From contig CAYLNL010000006.1 in NCBI GenBank assembly GCA_964385175.1, positions 1 to 64,000 of the forward strand: a DNA stretch of 64,000 bases, written 5' to 3'. Every line of letters starts with the position of its first letter. Positions within the stretch are counted from its first letter, which is position 1. The position numbers were made by a program, and so were the translations under genes. This DNA comes from CAYLNL01 sp964385175. GTDB taxonomy: Bacteria > Bacteroidota > Bacteroidia > Flavobacteriales > Flavobacteriaceae. Below the pieces are notes generated by a model. It ran no database searches. It was not told the DNA's origin and worked only from the letters and a program-made list of their open reading frames with translations. This document shows, piece after piece, positions 53,450 through 61,999 of the stretch.

Positions 53450-53552
53450 CGGGCTGACATCCCAACGTGACATTATAAACAACTCATACCCACAAGTGGA
53501 GACCGCAAACCACTCTAAAAAACAGAGCCAAACCGGGAGGCTGAGTTTCCGG
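53450..53552 (+). ncRNA. Structured 5' leader, copy 6
   Basis: CGGGCTGACATCCCAACGTGACA-like box from 53450, then AGTGG...CCACT from 53495, CTAAAAAAC, AGAGCCAAACC, CCGG...CCGG ending at 53552, 23 nt before the ATG. The A-T pair at the base of the first stem replaces the G-C of copies 1-4, a compensatory change. AGAG likewise matches CTCT. Confidence 0.65.
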
Positions 53553-53575
53553 TACGAATTTAAATTAAATATAAA

Positions 53576-53983
53576 ATGAAAAACGTGAAATTTATGACTA
53601 TGGCTATTGCTGTATGCCTCATGGCGCTTACCATGGGAACGGTTAAAGCCCAGGGAAAAGCAGCTTTTTCTACCGATAAAGTCGTACAAAAAGAAACCGA
53701 CGAAATGGTGGCCAAACTGGGTTTAAATGCCGACCAGAAGAAGGCATTGCTTGCCCTAAACAAGGAAAAAAGTGCAACCCGCGGGCAAGCTGTAAAAACG
53801 CTCAGGGATGCAAGGCAAAAAAACGAGGCCAGTGCTTCCGCTCAATCTGGCGAGGTGTTTAAAAATGCCAATAAGAAAACGACCGATGATTATGAAAAGA
53901 GCCTGAAAGCGATTCTGACGCCGGAACAATTTAACAAATTGAAAAAGGAAGATGTGCCTGCACCTAAAAAAGGAAACAATTAA
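53576..53983 (+). CDS. Small secreted helical protein, LTxxQ/Spy-like
   Basis: 135 residues. Signal peptide (MAIAVCLMALTMGTVKAQ), then a helical charged body. LNADQKKALLALNKE and LTPEQFNKLKKE are two LTxxQ-type motifs like those of Spy/CpxP periplasmic proteins; similar small proteins are common in Bacteroidetes as DUF4890. Spy acts as a periplasmic chaperone; here that role is inference. It begins a leader-preceded unit with the gene at 54012. Confidence 0.8.
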   Translation: MKNVKFMTMAIAVCLMALTMGTVKAQGKAAFSTDKVVQKETDEMVAKLGLNADQKKALLALNKEKSATRGQAVKTLRDARQKNEASASAQSGEVFKNANKKTTDDYEKSLKAILTPEQFNKLKKEDVPAPKKGNN

Positions 53984-54011
53984 TTCATTAACTTTTAAAA
54001 CATAATTTATT

Positions 54012-55013
54012 ATGAAATCTATAAAATACCTAATAGCGCTTGTCGTAGTAGCAACGCTGTTTATTACCGGGTTCTCTTCTTTTTCTACTCCCGGAAAAAA
54101 TAATAAAAACAAGCCCCGGACGACTGAAAACAGGATTAAAAACCCTTTTGAAGCCCGGAATATGGCAGAAAAAGGAGAAAAATTTGTTGGGGATAATGAG
54201 GTACCTACCTATGCCGGCGATGTAATCGTCATAGAGATAGGTCGTGGCGAAGCGCCCGGTGGCCCCCTTTGCAGGGTAGGTTTTGCCAGCTCTAATACAC
54301 CCATTGAAATTCCGGTTAGGGTGCGTGAAGATTACAATTATCACAAAGCCGACTTCGTTAGCCTGATGAGCCAGACCTATGCTGCGCTCAATGTAACGAA
54401 CCCCGCTAACCACCCGGTGCTGATTCTGGAGCCCGACAGCTATAACACCTGGAGGCGGGTAACATACGCCGAGGAGATTATGGGTGTACGCAAAGCTCCC
54501 TGGATGTATGTGATGTGGCATGCGCTCATCACCACGTATGCGCACAACAGGGATGATCTGGGCAGCGCTATCGTGTATCGGGCGGAGAACGGATATACCT
54601 CGCTGACCCCCGTTGTAGGTGGCTGGCCGTATGATATTCCCTACGGGCGGTATTTTGCATATAATGAGCCGGAACTGGTGCGCAAAGCCGATTCTATTTT
54701 CTGGGCTTCAGTACGTTGTCCGTATTCCGATCGTCCGAATCTGCTGGCCAATATTATTGTTTGCGGCAACAACGTTACCAGCGACAAAATGCCTGCAGGT
54801 TTCGAGAAAACGATGGAAGACCGCATAGACTACCAACGGTTGGAATACAGTCACAAGGCGATTATTCCCGTAATTCCGGAGCGACAGTTTATTGTTTGGA
54901 GATCAGGGAAAAAGATCGTAGATGACGGCATCTTACTGAGCTGGGATTTGGCTTTCCAACAGAGTCATTTCCAGGCAAAAGGCGCCGATTATATCAGGCA
55001 ATGGGTATTCTAA
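54012..55013 (+). CDS. Secreted hypothetical protein
   Basis: 333 residues. Signal peptide (KYLIALVVVATLFITGFSSF), basic linker (PGKNNKNKPR), then a globular domain of ~270 residues with LCRVGFASSNTPIEIPVRVR, YVMWHALITTYAHNRDD and two tryptophan-rich segments. I recognise no family or catalytic motif. It follows the LTxxQ protein by 28 bp and ends in a strong terminator, so the two are one transcript. Confidence 0.8.
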   Translation: MKSIKYLIALVVVATLFITGFSSFSTPGKNNKNKPRTTENRIKNPFEARNMAEKGEKFVGDNEVPTYAGDVIVIEIGRGEAPGGPLCRVGFASSNTPIEIPVRVREDYNYHKADFVSLMSQTYAALNVTNPANHPVLILEPDSYNTWRRVTYAEEIMGVRKAPWMYVMWHALITTYAHNRDDLGSAIVYRAENGYTSLTPVVGGWPYDIPYGRYFAYNEPELVRKADSIFWASVRCPYSDRPNLLANIIVCGNNVTSDKMPAGFEKTMEDRIDYQRLEYSHKAIIPVIPERQFIVWRSGKKIVDDGILLSWDLAFQQSHFQAKGADYIRQWVF

Positions 55014-55053
55014 GCCCGTGCCTGTGAGGTAAAAACCACTTATTTCTGGTGGG

Positions 55054-55100
55054 TCCCGCCCAAAAGGGGTGTTGTATAACATCCACGGGCGGGATTTTTT
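55054..55100 (+). terminator. Intrinsic terminator after the secreted hypothetical gene
   Basis: TCCCGCCC (55054-55061) pairs with GGGCGGGA (55087-55094), then TTTTTT. The upstream arm TATTTCTGGTGGG is shared with the terminator at 39325, but the loop differs. Confidence 0.85.
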
Positions 55101-55163
55101 CAGGATACTTTAAAAATTTCTACCCAGCTATGCTGGCAATTTAGGAACTAAAAAAGTAAAAAA

Positions 55164-55877
55164 ATGATGAAAAATTATATTTTGCCCATTATTGTATTGT
55201 TCACTCTGGCAGCATGGTCTCAGGGTTCTCTGAGAGGAAACTCGCCGGGCAGCGGGTTGGACACTGGTTCCAATCTATCTGCGCAAGCGCTTGCTGCTGA
55301 AAGTTGGACTAAGCGCATCGCTTTTATCATTGGCGGAGGCGCCTCTAACGTGCTCACCGATTTGTACGATATTCCCGTGGTGGACAAAGCCACTGATTTC
55401 GTAACCATTGAAAAAGCGAACAAGGTGAAACCTAACCTCTCGCTGGGGATTTCTTATACACCTGACGTGAAAGGTATTCCCCGGAGAATTACCCTTATAA
55501 AAGACGGCGAACCCGTGGAGGAAACCGTTATGGAATATGCTCCCCGAGGCCTCACTTTCAGCCTGTTCTTAAACCCGCTGAGCTTAGGCAGCGTGTCGGC
55601 TAATTCCATTGCTAATACTGTTGATATAGGCTTCGGCGTTGGCTGGCGGTCAAGCGATTTTTCTTTTTTGCTCACCAACGAATATTTTGGCGTGCGCCAG
55701 CCCCGGGAATATTTTATAGAGCAATATAAAAATAATGATACCCCGTATATTATAAACGGAAATATACAAACCACCATAGACACTACCGATAACAATATTT
55801 TTAAAAACAGGATAGCCGTATCATGGGGAGTAAAAATTGCCTATACGTTTGATATTACCAAGTCGTTTATATTTTAA
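55164..55877 (+). CDS. Secreted, probably outer-membrane-associated protein
   Basis: 237 residues. Signal peptide (NYILPIIVLFTLAAWSQG), then alternating beta-strand segments with glycine and aromatic residues (NLSLGISYTPDV, VDIGFGVGWRSSDFSFLLTN) and a C-terminal KIAYTFDITKSFIF ending in F, as in outer membrane barrels. No family recognised. It follows the terminator at 55054 and has no structured leader of the island type. Confidence 0.75.
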   Translation: MMKNYILPIIVLFTLAAWSQGSLRGNSPGSGLDTGSNLSAQALAAESWTKRIAFIIGGGASNVLTDLYDIPVVDKATDFVTIEKANKVKPNLSLGISYTPDVKGIPRRITLIKDGEPVEETVMEYAPRGLTFSLFLNPLSLGSVSANSIANTVDIGFGVGWRSSDFSFLLTNEYFGVRQPREYFIEQYKNNDTPYIINGNIQTTIDTTDNNIFKNRIAVSWGVKIAYTFDITKSFIF

Positions 55878-55904
55878 ACGACCAATATGGCGAGGTAGCG
55901 CTTC

Positions 55905-56633
55905 TTATATCAACGAGTTTGCCAAGGTTATCAGCCCAATTATAAAAATAAGCAGCAGGGATATTCTTTTAAAATTTTCCTGGGCTATGTGGTTTAACAG
56001 GCGCTTGCCGAGATAGGTGCCTATAAAGCCTATTCCTAACAAAAAAGGAAGGTATATGAGTAATTCGCTCTTGATATAGCCACTGAAATAATAGACAAAG
56101 GTTCGGGAAAAATCTACAAAAAAGTCAATAAAAGCAGAGGTGGCAATATAAACACTTTTTTCAAGGTTAAAAGCCGCCATCACAACACCGCGTATAGCGC
56201 CACCGGTTCCCAGCAGCCCGGCGGCATACCCGGAAAGAGAACCTCCTAAGATGGCCGCTTGTTTTCCTGGTTTTATAACTATAGTAGGTTTCGCAAACAA
56301 GATTATGCTGGTTACTGCGAGGAAAGTCCCCAGAATTAGCCCAAAATAGGTGCTATTAAAATAGTTACTCATCCACCCGCCTACAAATACAAATACTACC
56401 GAGGGTATTCCCAGCAACAGGAGTAGTCTTTTGTTTAATCCTTTTTTGAATAGAACTATTTTGCTGATGTTACTGGACAGGTGAAGCAGGGCAGTTAGCC
56501 CCAGGGCAGCTTGAAAGCTAAAATAAAAATTAGCGATGGGCACAAAAAATACAGAAGACCCAAACCCTCCTACCGTACCTACTATTTCGGCTAAGAGAGT
56601 TAGCAAAAGAAAGATAACGGAGAGGTTTTTCAA
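55905..56633 (-). CDS. TauE/SafE family sulfite exporter-like permease
   Basis: 242 residues with about eight membrane helices and the glycine-rich GGSLSGYAAGLLGTGGAIRG segment of the TauE/SafE family, which moves sulfite, sulfoacetate or other anions across the inner membrane. Convergent with the gene before it. Substrate not determinable. Confidence 0.9.
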   Translation of the reverse strand: MKNLSVIFLLLTLLAEIVGTVGGFGSSVFFVPIANFYFSFQAALGLTALLHLSSNISKIVLFKKGLNKRLLLLLGIPSVVFVFVGGWMSNYFNSTYFGLILGTFLAVTSIILFAKPTIVIKPGKQAAILGGSLSGYAAGLLGTGGAIRGVVMAAFNLEKSVYIATSAFIDFFVDFSRTFVYYFSGYIKSELLIYLPFLLGIGFIGTYLGKRLLNHIAQENFKRISLLLIFIIGLITLANSLI

Positions 56634-56803
56634 TAATAAGGTATATATATATGTTTCAACATTACAAAATTACCGATGATGATTTCTACTTGTGAATTAA
56701 AAATTGTCTTCCTTCTTGTTTTACAGCGTATCGTTTAAGGCAGATGAATGTAGTTGAAATTTATCTACTCTCTTAATTCTATATTTCATTAACAGAAATA
56801 GCA

Positions 56804-58435
56804 TCATGCCAGTACACTGTACATCTTGCTGCGCTGCTCCCTAATGGCGGCATCTTGCATATAATCATCAAACGTCATGTAGCGGTCTATCATTCCACCG
56901 GGGGTAAGTTCTATAATGCGGTTAGCCACGGTTTGAGCGAATTCATGGTCGTGCGTTGTAAACAATACAGTGCCTTTGAAGTTTTTGAGAGAATTATTAA
57001 ACGTGGTGATGCTCTCTAAATCTAAGTGATTGGTAGGCTCATCGAGGAGCAACACATTGGCGCGCATCATCATCATACGGCTTATCATGCACCGTACCTT
57101 CTCACCTCCAGAAAGAACATGGCTTTTTTTAAGGGCTTCTTCACCACTAAAAAGCATTTTTCCAAGAAAGCCTCTTATATACACTTCTTCCCGCTCTTCT
57201 TCGGTTTTGGCCCATTGCCGTAGCCAATCTACCAGGCTGAGTTGGTTGTTAAAATATTCTGCGTTATCGGCCGGCAAATAAGCCGTTATAGTAGTTATTC
57301 CCCATTGATAAGAACCTGCCTGGGGTTGCAGGCGGTTATTGATTATTTCGTAAAAAGCGCTGGTGGCGCGGGCATCTTTTGAAATAACTGCGATTTTATC
57401 GCCGCGCGTAAGGTTAAACGTTACATTCTTAAAGAGAGGTTCGCCATCAACGGCGAAAGCCAGGTTATCTGCCATTAGAATTTGGTCGCCGGCTTCGCGT
57501 TCCTGTTGAAAAATAATAGCGGGGTATCTTCGGCTGGAAGGTTTTATTTCTTCTATTTTAAGTTTTTCGAGCATTTTCTTGCGGGAGGTAGCTTGTTTGC
57601 TCTTGGCTACGTTGGCGCTAAACCGAAGGATAAATTCCTGCAATTCTTTCGCTTTCTCTTCTGCTTTCTTATTTTGCTGGGCTCGCTGGCGGAGGGCTAA
57701 TTGACTGCTCTCGTACCAAAAGGTATAATTACCGCTATAATGATTTATTTTTCCAAAATCTATATCAGAAACGTGGGTACAAACAGCATCTAAGAAGTGA
57801 CGGTCGTGCGATACCACGATAACGGTATTTTCATAATTCGCTAAAAAATTTTCTAACCAGGCAATGGTTTCAAAATCCAGGTCATTAGTAGGCTCATCCA
57901 TAACCAACACATCGGGATTTCCAAAAAGCGCTTGCGCCAGGAGAACGCGCACTTTTAGTTTGGGCTCCATATCGGCCATGAGCATATAGTGCAAATCTTC
58001 GGTAATTCCCAGGTTAGAAAGCAATGAGGCGGCATCGCTCTCGGCATTCCAGCCATTCATTTCTTCATATTTCACCTGTAGCTCCCCTACCCGTTCCCCG
58101 TCAGCATTAGAAAAATCTGCTTTGGCATAAATAGCATCCATTTCCTGTTTCACTTCATACAAGGGTTTATTGCCCATTACCACTGTTTCTAAAACAGAAT
58201 GAGTATCGTATGCAAAGTGGTCTTGTTCTAAGACAGACATGCGCTTGCCCGGCTCTAAATACACATTCCCAGAGGTAGGTTCTATTGTTCCGCAGAGTAC
58301 TTTCAAAAAAGTAGATTTCCCTGCTCCATTCGCTCCAATAATACCATAACAGTTACCTTTTGTAAAAGTTACATTCACCTCATCAAACAAAACTCTTTTA
58401 CCAAATTGAACTGAAAGATTGGACGCTGTTACCAT
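56804..58435 (-). CDS. ABC-F family ATPase
   Basis: 543 residues from ATG 58435; an upstream extension has no support. Two ABC domains in one chain, no membrane helices. NBD1 has Walker A GANGAGKST and DEPTNDLD but a degenerate signature (MEPKLKVRV). NBD2 has a degenerate Walker A (ISKDARATSAF) but a full LSGGEKVR and DEPTNHLDLES. The composite site made of NBD1 Walker A and NBD2 signature is therefore intact and the other is not. ABC-F proteins act on the ribosome, in translation or antibiotic protection; a YbiT-like housekeeping role seems likely. Confidence 0.93.
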   Translation of the reverse strand: MVTASNLSVQFGKRVLFDEVNVTFTKGNCYGIIGANGAGKSTFLKVLCGTIEPTSGNVYLEPGKRMSVLEQDHFAYDTHSVLETVVMGNKPLYEVKQEMDAIYAKADFSNADGERVGELQVKYEEMNGWNAESDAASLLSNLGITEDLHYMLMADMEPKLKVRVLLAQALFGNPDVLVMDEPTNDLDFETIAWLENFLANYENTVIVVSHDRHFLDAVCTHVSDIDFGKINHYSGNYTFWYESSQLALRQRAQQNKKAEEKAKELQEFILRFSANVAKSKQATSRKKMLEKLKIEEIKPSSRRYPAIIFQQEREAGDQILMADNLAFAVDGEPLFKNVTFNLTRGDKIAVISKDARATSAFYEIINNRLQPQAGSYQWGITTITAYLPADNAEYFNNQLSLVDWLRQWAKTEEEREEVYIRGFLGKMLFSGEEALKKSHVLSGGEKVRCMISRMMMMRANVLLLDEPTNHLDLESITTFNNSLKNFKGTVLFTTHDHEFAQTVANRIIELTPGGMIDRYMTFDDYMQDAAIREQRSKMYSVLA

Positions 58436-58610
58436 GTTAATTGGTTTAAAATCCCTGCAAAGGTAATAAATTTGGGCGTTACAAGGCATGTATGTTCACT
58501 TATATTTCAAGGATTATAGGATTTAACTCGCTGTTAACACAGAGATTGGGCTAATCTTTTTAGTTTTGTTGTGAAAAAGTGTGTACTGCCTATATTTTAT
58601 ATAAAAGCCC

Positions 58611-60017
58611 ATGAGGTATCTTGTTTATTTTTCTATAGCATTGTTGGTGGCTTCATGCCAGGAGAAGAAAAAACCTTCTACAGCCTATTTTGGAGGTGAA
58701 ATTGTAAACCCCAATGACCGTTATGTGATTTTATATAAAAATGACGAGGTGGTAGATTCTGCTAAATTAGATGAGCGTAACCGGTTTTTGATAAAGTTGG
58801 ACAAGGTATCGGAAGGATTATACCACTTTGAGCATCAGCCGGAATATCAATATGTTTTTATTGAAGGCGGCGACAGTATTATGATGCGCTTAAACACTCT
58901 TGATTTTGATGAATCGCTTGTTTTTTCAGGGAAGGGGGCTGAGAAAAATAATTTTATAATAGATATGTTCCTGGTAAGCGAAGATGAGGAAGCTCTTGCT
59001 TATACTTATTACGACCTACAGCCCGCTGAGTTTCGTCATAAAATGGATTCTCTCCTTGTGATGAAGGAGGAACAATATAAGCATTTACTCGAGGGAAATA
59101 CCCTATCAGAAAACGCAAAAAATATAGCCCAGGCGGCTATTAAATATCCTCATTATGTGCGCATGGAATTATACCCGTATATGCACAAAAAGCGAGGCAA
59201 CTTAAAAAAATTCCCGGTATTACCTGAAGATTTTTATGATTACAGGGAACAACTTTATATGAATGACCCGCGCCTGAGCTATTTTAGACCCTATTTTACC
59301 TATATGGTGATGAAGATAAATAACTTGTCTTACACAGCTTGCACGCAAAATTGCGAGGATGCTGTTGAAGACCCCCAGAAAACGCTTCATTATCATCTTC
59401 ATAATCTAAAACTCATAGATAGCCTGGTTAAAGAGCCGGTTTTAAGAAGCGGGCTTATAAGAAACACAGGCCGCACCTATCTTTTAGAAGACAGGGATAT
59501 AAATAATAACCGGCTTTTCATGGAACAATTTGCAACCTATTCTATATATGAAAAGTGTGCAAGTGAGGTTATTAAGCTATACAAATCTATACAACAACTT
59601 CAGCCAGGCATGCCGCTACCCCGGGTTTCGCTGGTAACTACAGACAGCACTTTTGTAGATTCTGAGAAGATTTTTAACACCCAGCCCACAGTATTTTATT
59701 TTTGGTCAGTTAACCAAAAAAACCACCTCCGAAACCTTAAACAACGGGTTGAGGAATTACAGAAAAAATACCCTTCCTATCGTTTCATTGGTATAAATAT
59801 GAATGATAGTCACCAGAAATGGATACAAGTATTGCAGGAAGAACGTCTTAACCCACAAACCCAGTTCAGGGCTGCCTATTACAAAAAAGTAAGTAACCAA
59901 TGGGTTATCAACAGCCTTAACAAAGTCCTTATTGTGGGAGCGAAAGGAAATATTATAGATGCTTTTGGGAATATAAACGATAAACGGTTAGAAGATATAT
60001 TAATGAGTAAAAAATAA
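58611..60017 (+). CDS. Lipoprotein with DUF4369-like and degenerate thioredoxin domains
   Basis: 468 residues. Lipobox LVASC with Cys16 as the lipid anchor. The N-terminal part (~25-110) has the beta-rich look of DUF4369, then a helical middle, then a thioredoxin-like fold from ~345 (QPTVFYFWSVNQKNHLRNLK). Where TlpA-type proteins have WCxxC, this one has WSVNQ, so it cannot do disulfide exchange. Probably a periplasmic-facing binding or structural relative of TlpA. Convergent with a canonical TlpA-type gene. Confidence 0.82.
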   Translation: MRYLVYFSIALLVASCQEKKKPSTAYFGGEIVNPNDRYVILYKNDEVVDSAKLDERNRFLIKLDKVSEGLYHFEHQPEYQYVFIEGGDSIMMRLNTLDFDESLVFSGKGAEKNNFIIDMFLVSEDEEALAYTYYDLQPAEFRHKMDSLLVMKEEQYKHLLEGNTLSENAKNIAQAAIKYPHYVRMELYPYMHKKRGNLKKFPVLPEDFYDYREQLYMNDPRLSYFRPYFTYMVMKINNLSYTACTQNCEDAVEDPQKTLHYHLHNLKLIDSLVKEPVLRSGLIRNTGRTYLLEDRDINNNRLFMEQFATYSIYEKCASEVIKLYKSIQQLQPGMPLPRVSLVTTDSTFVDSEKIFNTQPTVFYFWSVNQKNHLRNLKQRVEELQKKYPSYRFIGINMNDSHQKWIQVLQEERLNPQTQFRAAYYKKVSNQWVINSLNKVLIVGAKGNIIDAFGNINDKRLEDILMSKK

Positions 60018-60082
60018 GAGTCAGGGATTTTTCCACCTTATTATTTTAAAAATAATCACTAAAAACTCTACTTGTAAAAAAA

Positions 60083-61192
60083 TTATTTCTGTAACAACTC
60101 TGCGACCTTAGCCTCTAACTCCTCTCCTGTTGCATTTTTAGCTACAATTCTTCCTTCCTTGTCCAGCAAAAAAGTAGCAGGAATAGAACGTACCTGGTAC
60201 GCTTTTGCAATAGGGTCTTGCCAGAATTTCAGGTTAGATACATGTTCCCAGGAAAGCTGGTCATCTGCTATAGCCTTTTTCCAATCTTCCGCCTTTTTGT
60301 CAAGAGAAACCCCTATAATATGCAATCCTTTATCTCGGTACTTATTATAGAGTTGCACCATTTTAGGATTTTCTGCCCTGCACGGAGCGCACCATGCCGC
60401 CCAAAAATCTACAATCGTTACCTTGCCTCTGTAATCTTTCAGTGCCAACGTGCCTCCCGAAGGCGTAGGGGCAGAAAAATCGGGAGCCACTCCTCCAATA
60501 GTAGTGGAGGCGAGTTCCTGAAGTTTCTTTTCTATATCCTTCCCTTCAGCGCTGGCTTTCACAACTGGCGGAAAGGCATTGTAAGCTTCTCGGGCTACCT
60601 GAATTTCTATCTTATTAGATAGAAGCAGTTGTTTCACTATCAATGCCGAAATATATGATTTAGGGTGTTCTTTAATGAACTTTAACTGATAGTCTAATCC
60701 CTCTTTTTCATACGAGAGATAGGTTTGCTGCAATTTTTTTACAGTTGCGGTGTCTTTTTCCTGGTTAGCTTTAAACAATTGGTTTTGCAGAGCCCCTATT
60801 TTTTTACCTATCGCTTTAAATGCGCCCATTAAAATTTGTAACTCATCATTAGAGGCGGTGCCCTTTACCAAAGAAGCATTAAGGCTATCTTTATAAGCCG
60901 TTACCGTAATAGTTCCCGGCTCCATAATTACCGGAATAGCACCCCTCAGATTTTCGGGAAAGAAATAATAAATTTGGGGAATTTTCATAGTTGTTTCATA
61001 TACAAACGCCCCTCCTTTTATCTGTAGCGTGTCTTTTGTTACAGGCAACCCAGCTGCCGAAGCTATTTTCACAAATACCTTTTTGCCATCTTCCATTCCA
61101 TCAATAGACCCTACCACATGAACCGTTCCTTCTTTCTTGCACCCCAACATACCCAGGCACAAACCTATGCCTATAATTCCTATTTTTTTCAT
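60083..61192 (-). CDS. DUF4369/TlpA-type thiol-disulfide oxidoreductase lipoprotein
   Basis: 369 residues from ATG 61192; the longer frame is not needed. Lipobox LGMLGC, DUF4369 at ~25-110 (VVGSIDGMEDGKKVFVKIAS), a helical linker, and a C-terminal TlpA/thioredoxin domain with WAAWCAPCRAENPK, the CxxC active site, and a RSIPATFLLD cis-proline motif. It reduces disulfides outside the cytoplasm. The neighbour at 58611 has the same plan but has lost both cysteines. Confidence 0.92.
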   Translation of the reverse strand: MKKIGIIGIGLCLGMLGCKKEGTVHVVGSIDGMEDGKKVFVKIASAAGLPVTKDTLQIKGGAFVYETTMKIPQIYYFFPENLRGAIPVIMEPGTITVTAYKDSLNASLVKGTASNDELQILMGAFKAIGKKIGALQNQLFKANQEKDTATVKKLQQTYLSYEKEGLDYQLKFIKEHPKSYISALIVKQLLLSNKIEIQVAREAYNAFPPVVKASAEGKDIEKKLQELASTTIGGVAPDFSAPTPSGGTLALKDYRGKVTIVDFWAAWCAPCRAENPKMVQLYNKYRDKGLHIIGVSLDKKAEDWKKAIADDQLSWEHVSNLKFWQDPIAKAYQVRSIPATFLLDKEGRIVAKNATGEELEAKVAELLQK

Positions 61193-61394
61193 ACTACCAG
61201 TAAATTTGAGCGCAAAAATACACAATAACCCAATGGCAAAACACACAATCAAGAAAAAAGAAACCCACTAAAAAGACAGCCCAATAGAATAAAAACCTTG
61301 TTAAGCCTCCGAAGGATTTTAAAATGTGTAAAAGATTCTATCCCCCCAAAAGAATACCCATATTCACGTATCTATATATTTTATAAATATAAAA

Positions 61395-61414
61395 GGCTGT
61401 CTAAAAAGACAGCC
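61395..61414 (-). terminator. Intrinsic terminator of the small barrel gene
   Basis: GGCTGTCT (61395-61402) pairs with AGACAGCC (61407-61414). On the minus strand it is followed by TTTTATATTTAT, 26 nt past the stop of the gene ending at 61440. Confidence 0.8.
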
Positions 61415-61439
61415 CTGTAAACAAAACGAATGTAATTTT

Positions 61440-61919
61440 TTAGAATTGATAGCGGATGCCTATACCAATATCAAAATCTAAATCATCATTATCAAAATTT
61501 TCATCGCCAAAACCAAATTCAGGTCTAAAATCTAAAGAAATCAGTAATGGAATATCAAAATCATATTCTATACCAATGTCTCCCGCTATCAGGGCAAAGC
61601 TATCATTATTGTTATTAGAATCTTCTACGCTGCCAATGCCTGCACCGGCGCCAACATACCAGTGAAAGCTACCATCTAAGGGAAGCACCCATTGATACAA
61701 GCCCACTAATTTAAAGCCATCGTAATCTTTACCATCACGCCAGCCCAAATCGAATTCTAAGCGGTTAGCATTAAACAACGCGCGTTGATAGGATATTTCT
61801 GCTCCAAAACCATCGTTATCTCCAAACCGAAGCCCCAGCGCATTGTCTGAAATCTTTTGGCTATATGATGTGGCTACAAAACCCATCAACGCCAACCCTA
61901 CTAAAAACAATTTTTTCAT
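61440..61919 (-). CDS. Small outer membrane beta-barrel protein
   Basis: 159 residues. Signal peptide (KLFLVGLALMGFVATSYSQK), alternating strands (FGAEISYQRALF, RLEFDLGWRDG, WYVGAGAGIGSV) and terminal YQF. The size and strand pattern fit an eight-stranded OmpA/OmpW-like barrel without a periplasmic domain. Function unknown. Confidence 0.85.
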   Translation of the reverse strand: MKKLFLVGLALMGFVATSYSQKISDNALGLRFGDNDGFGAEISYQRALFNANRLEFDLGWRDGKDYDGFKLVGLYQWVLPLDGSFHWYVGAGAGIGSVEDSNNNNDSFALIAGDIGIEYDFDIPLLISLDFRPEFGFGDENFDNDDLDFDIGIGIRYQF

Positions 61920-61999
61920 ACATTACTAATTTTAAGTTTCTACCTATTTTTGTTGGTGCAAATATAGTAAGATAATAATATGTTTCTACAAATAGTTAT

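Noticed and set aside
34515..53552. Assigning the leader to a known riboswitch such as c-di-GMP-I or preQ1-I
   Set aside because: It shares only short pieces (GGGCGAAACC or the A-rich tail) and lacks the tetraloop-receptor or pseudoknot elements of those classes.
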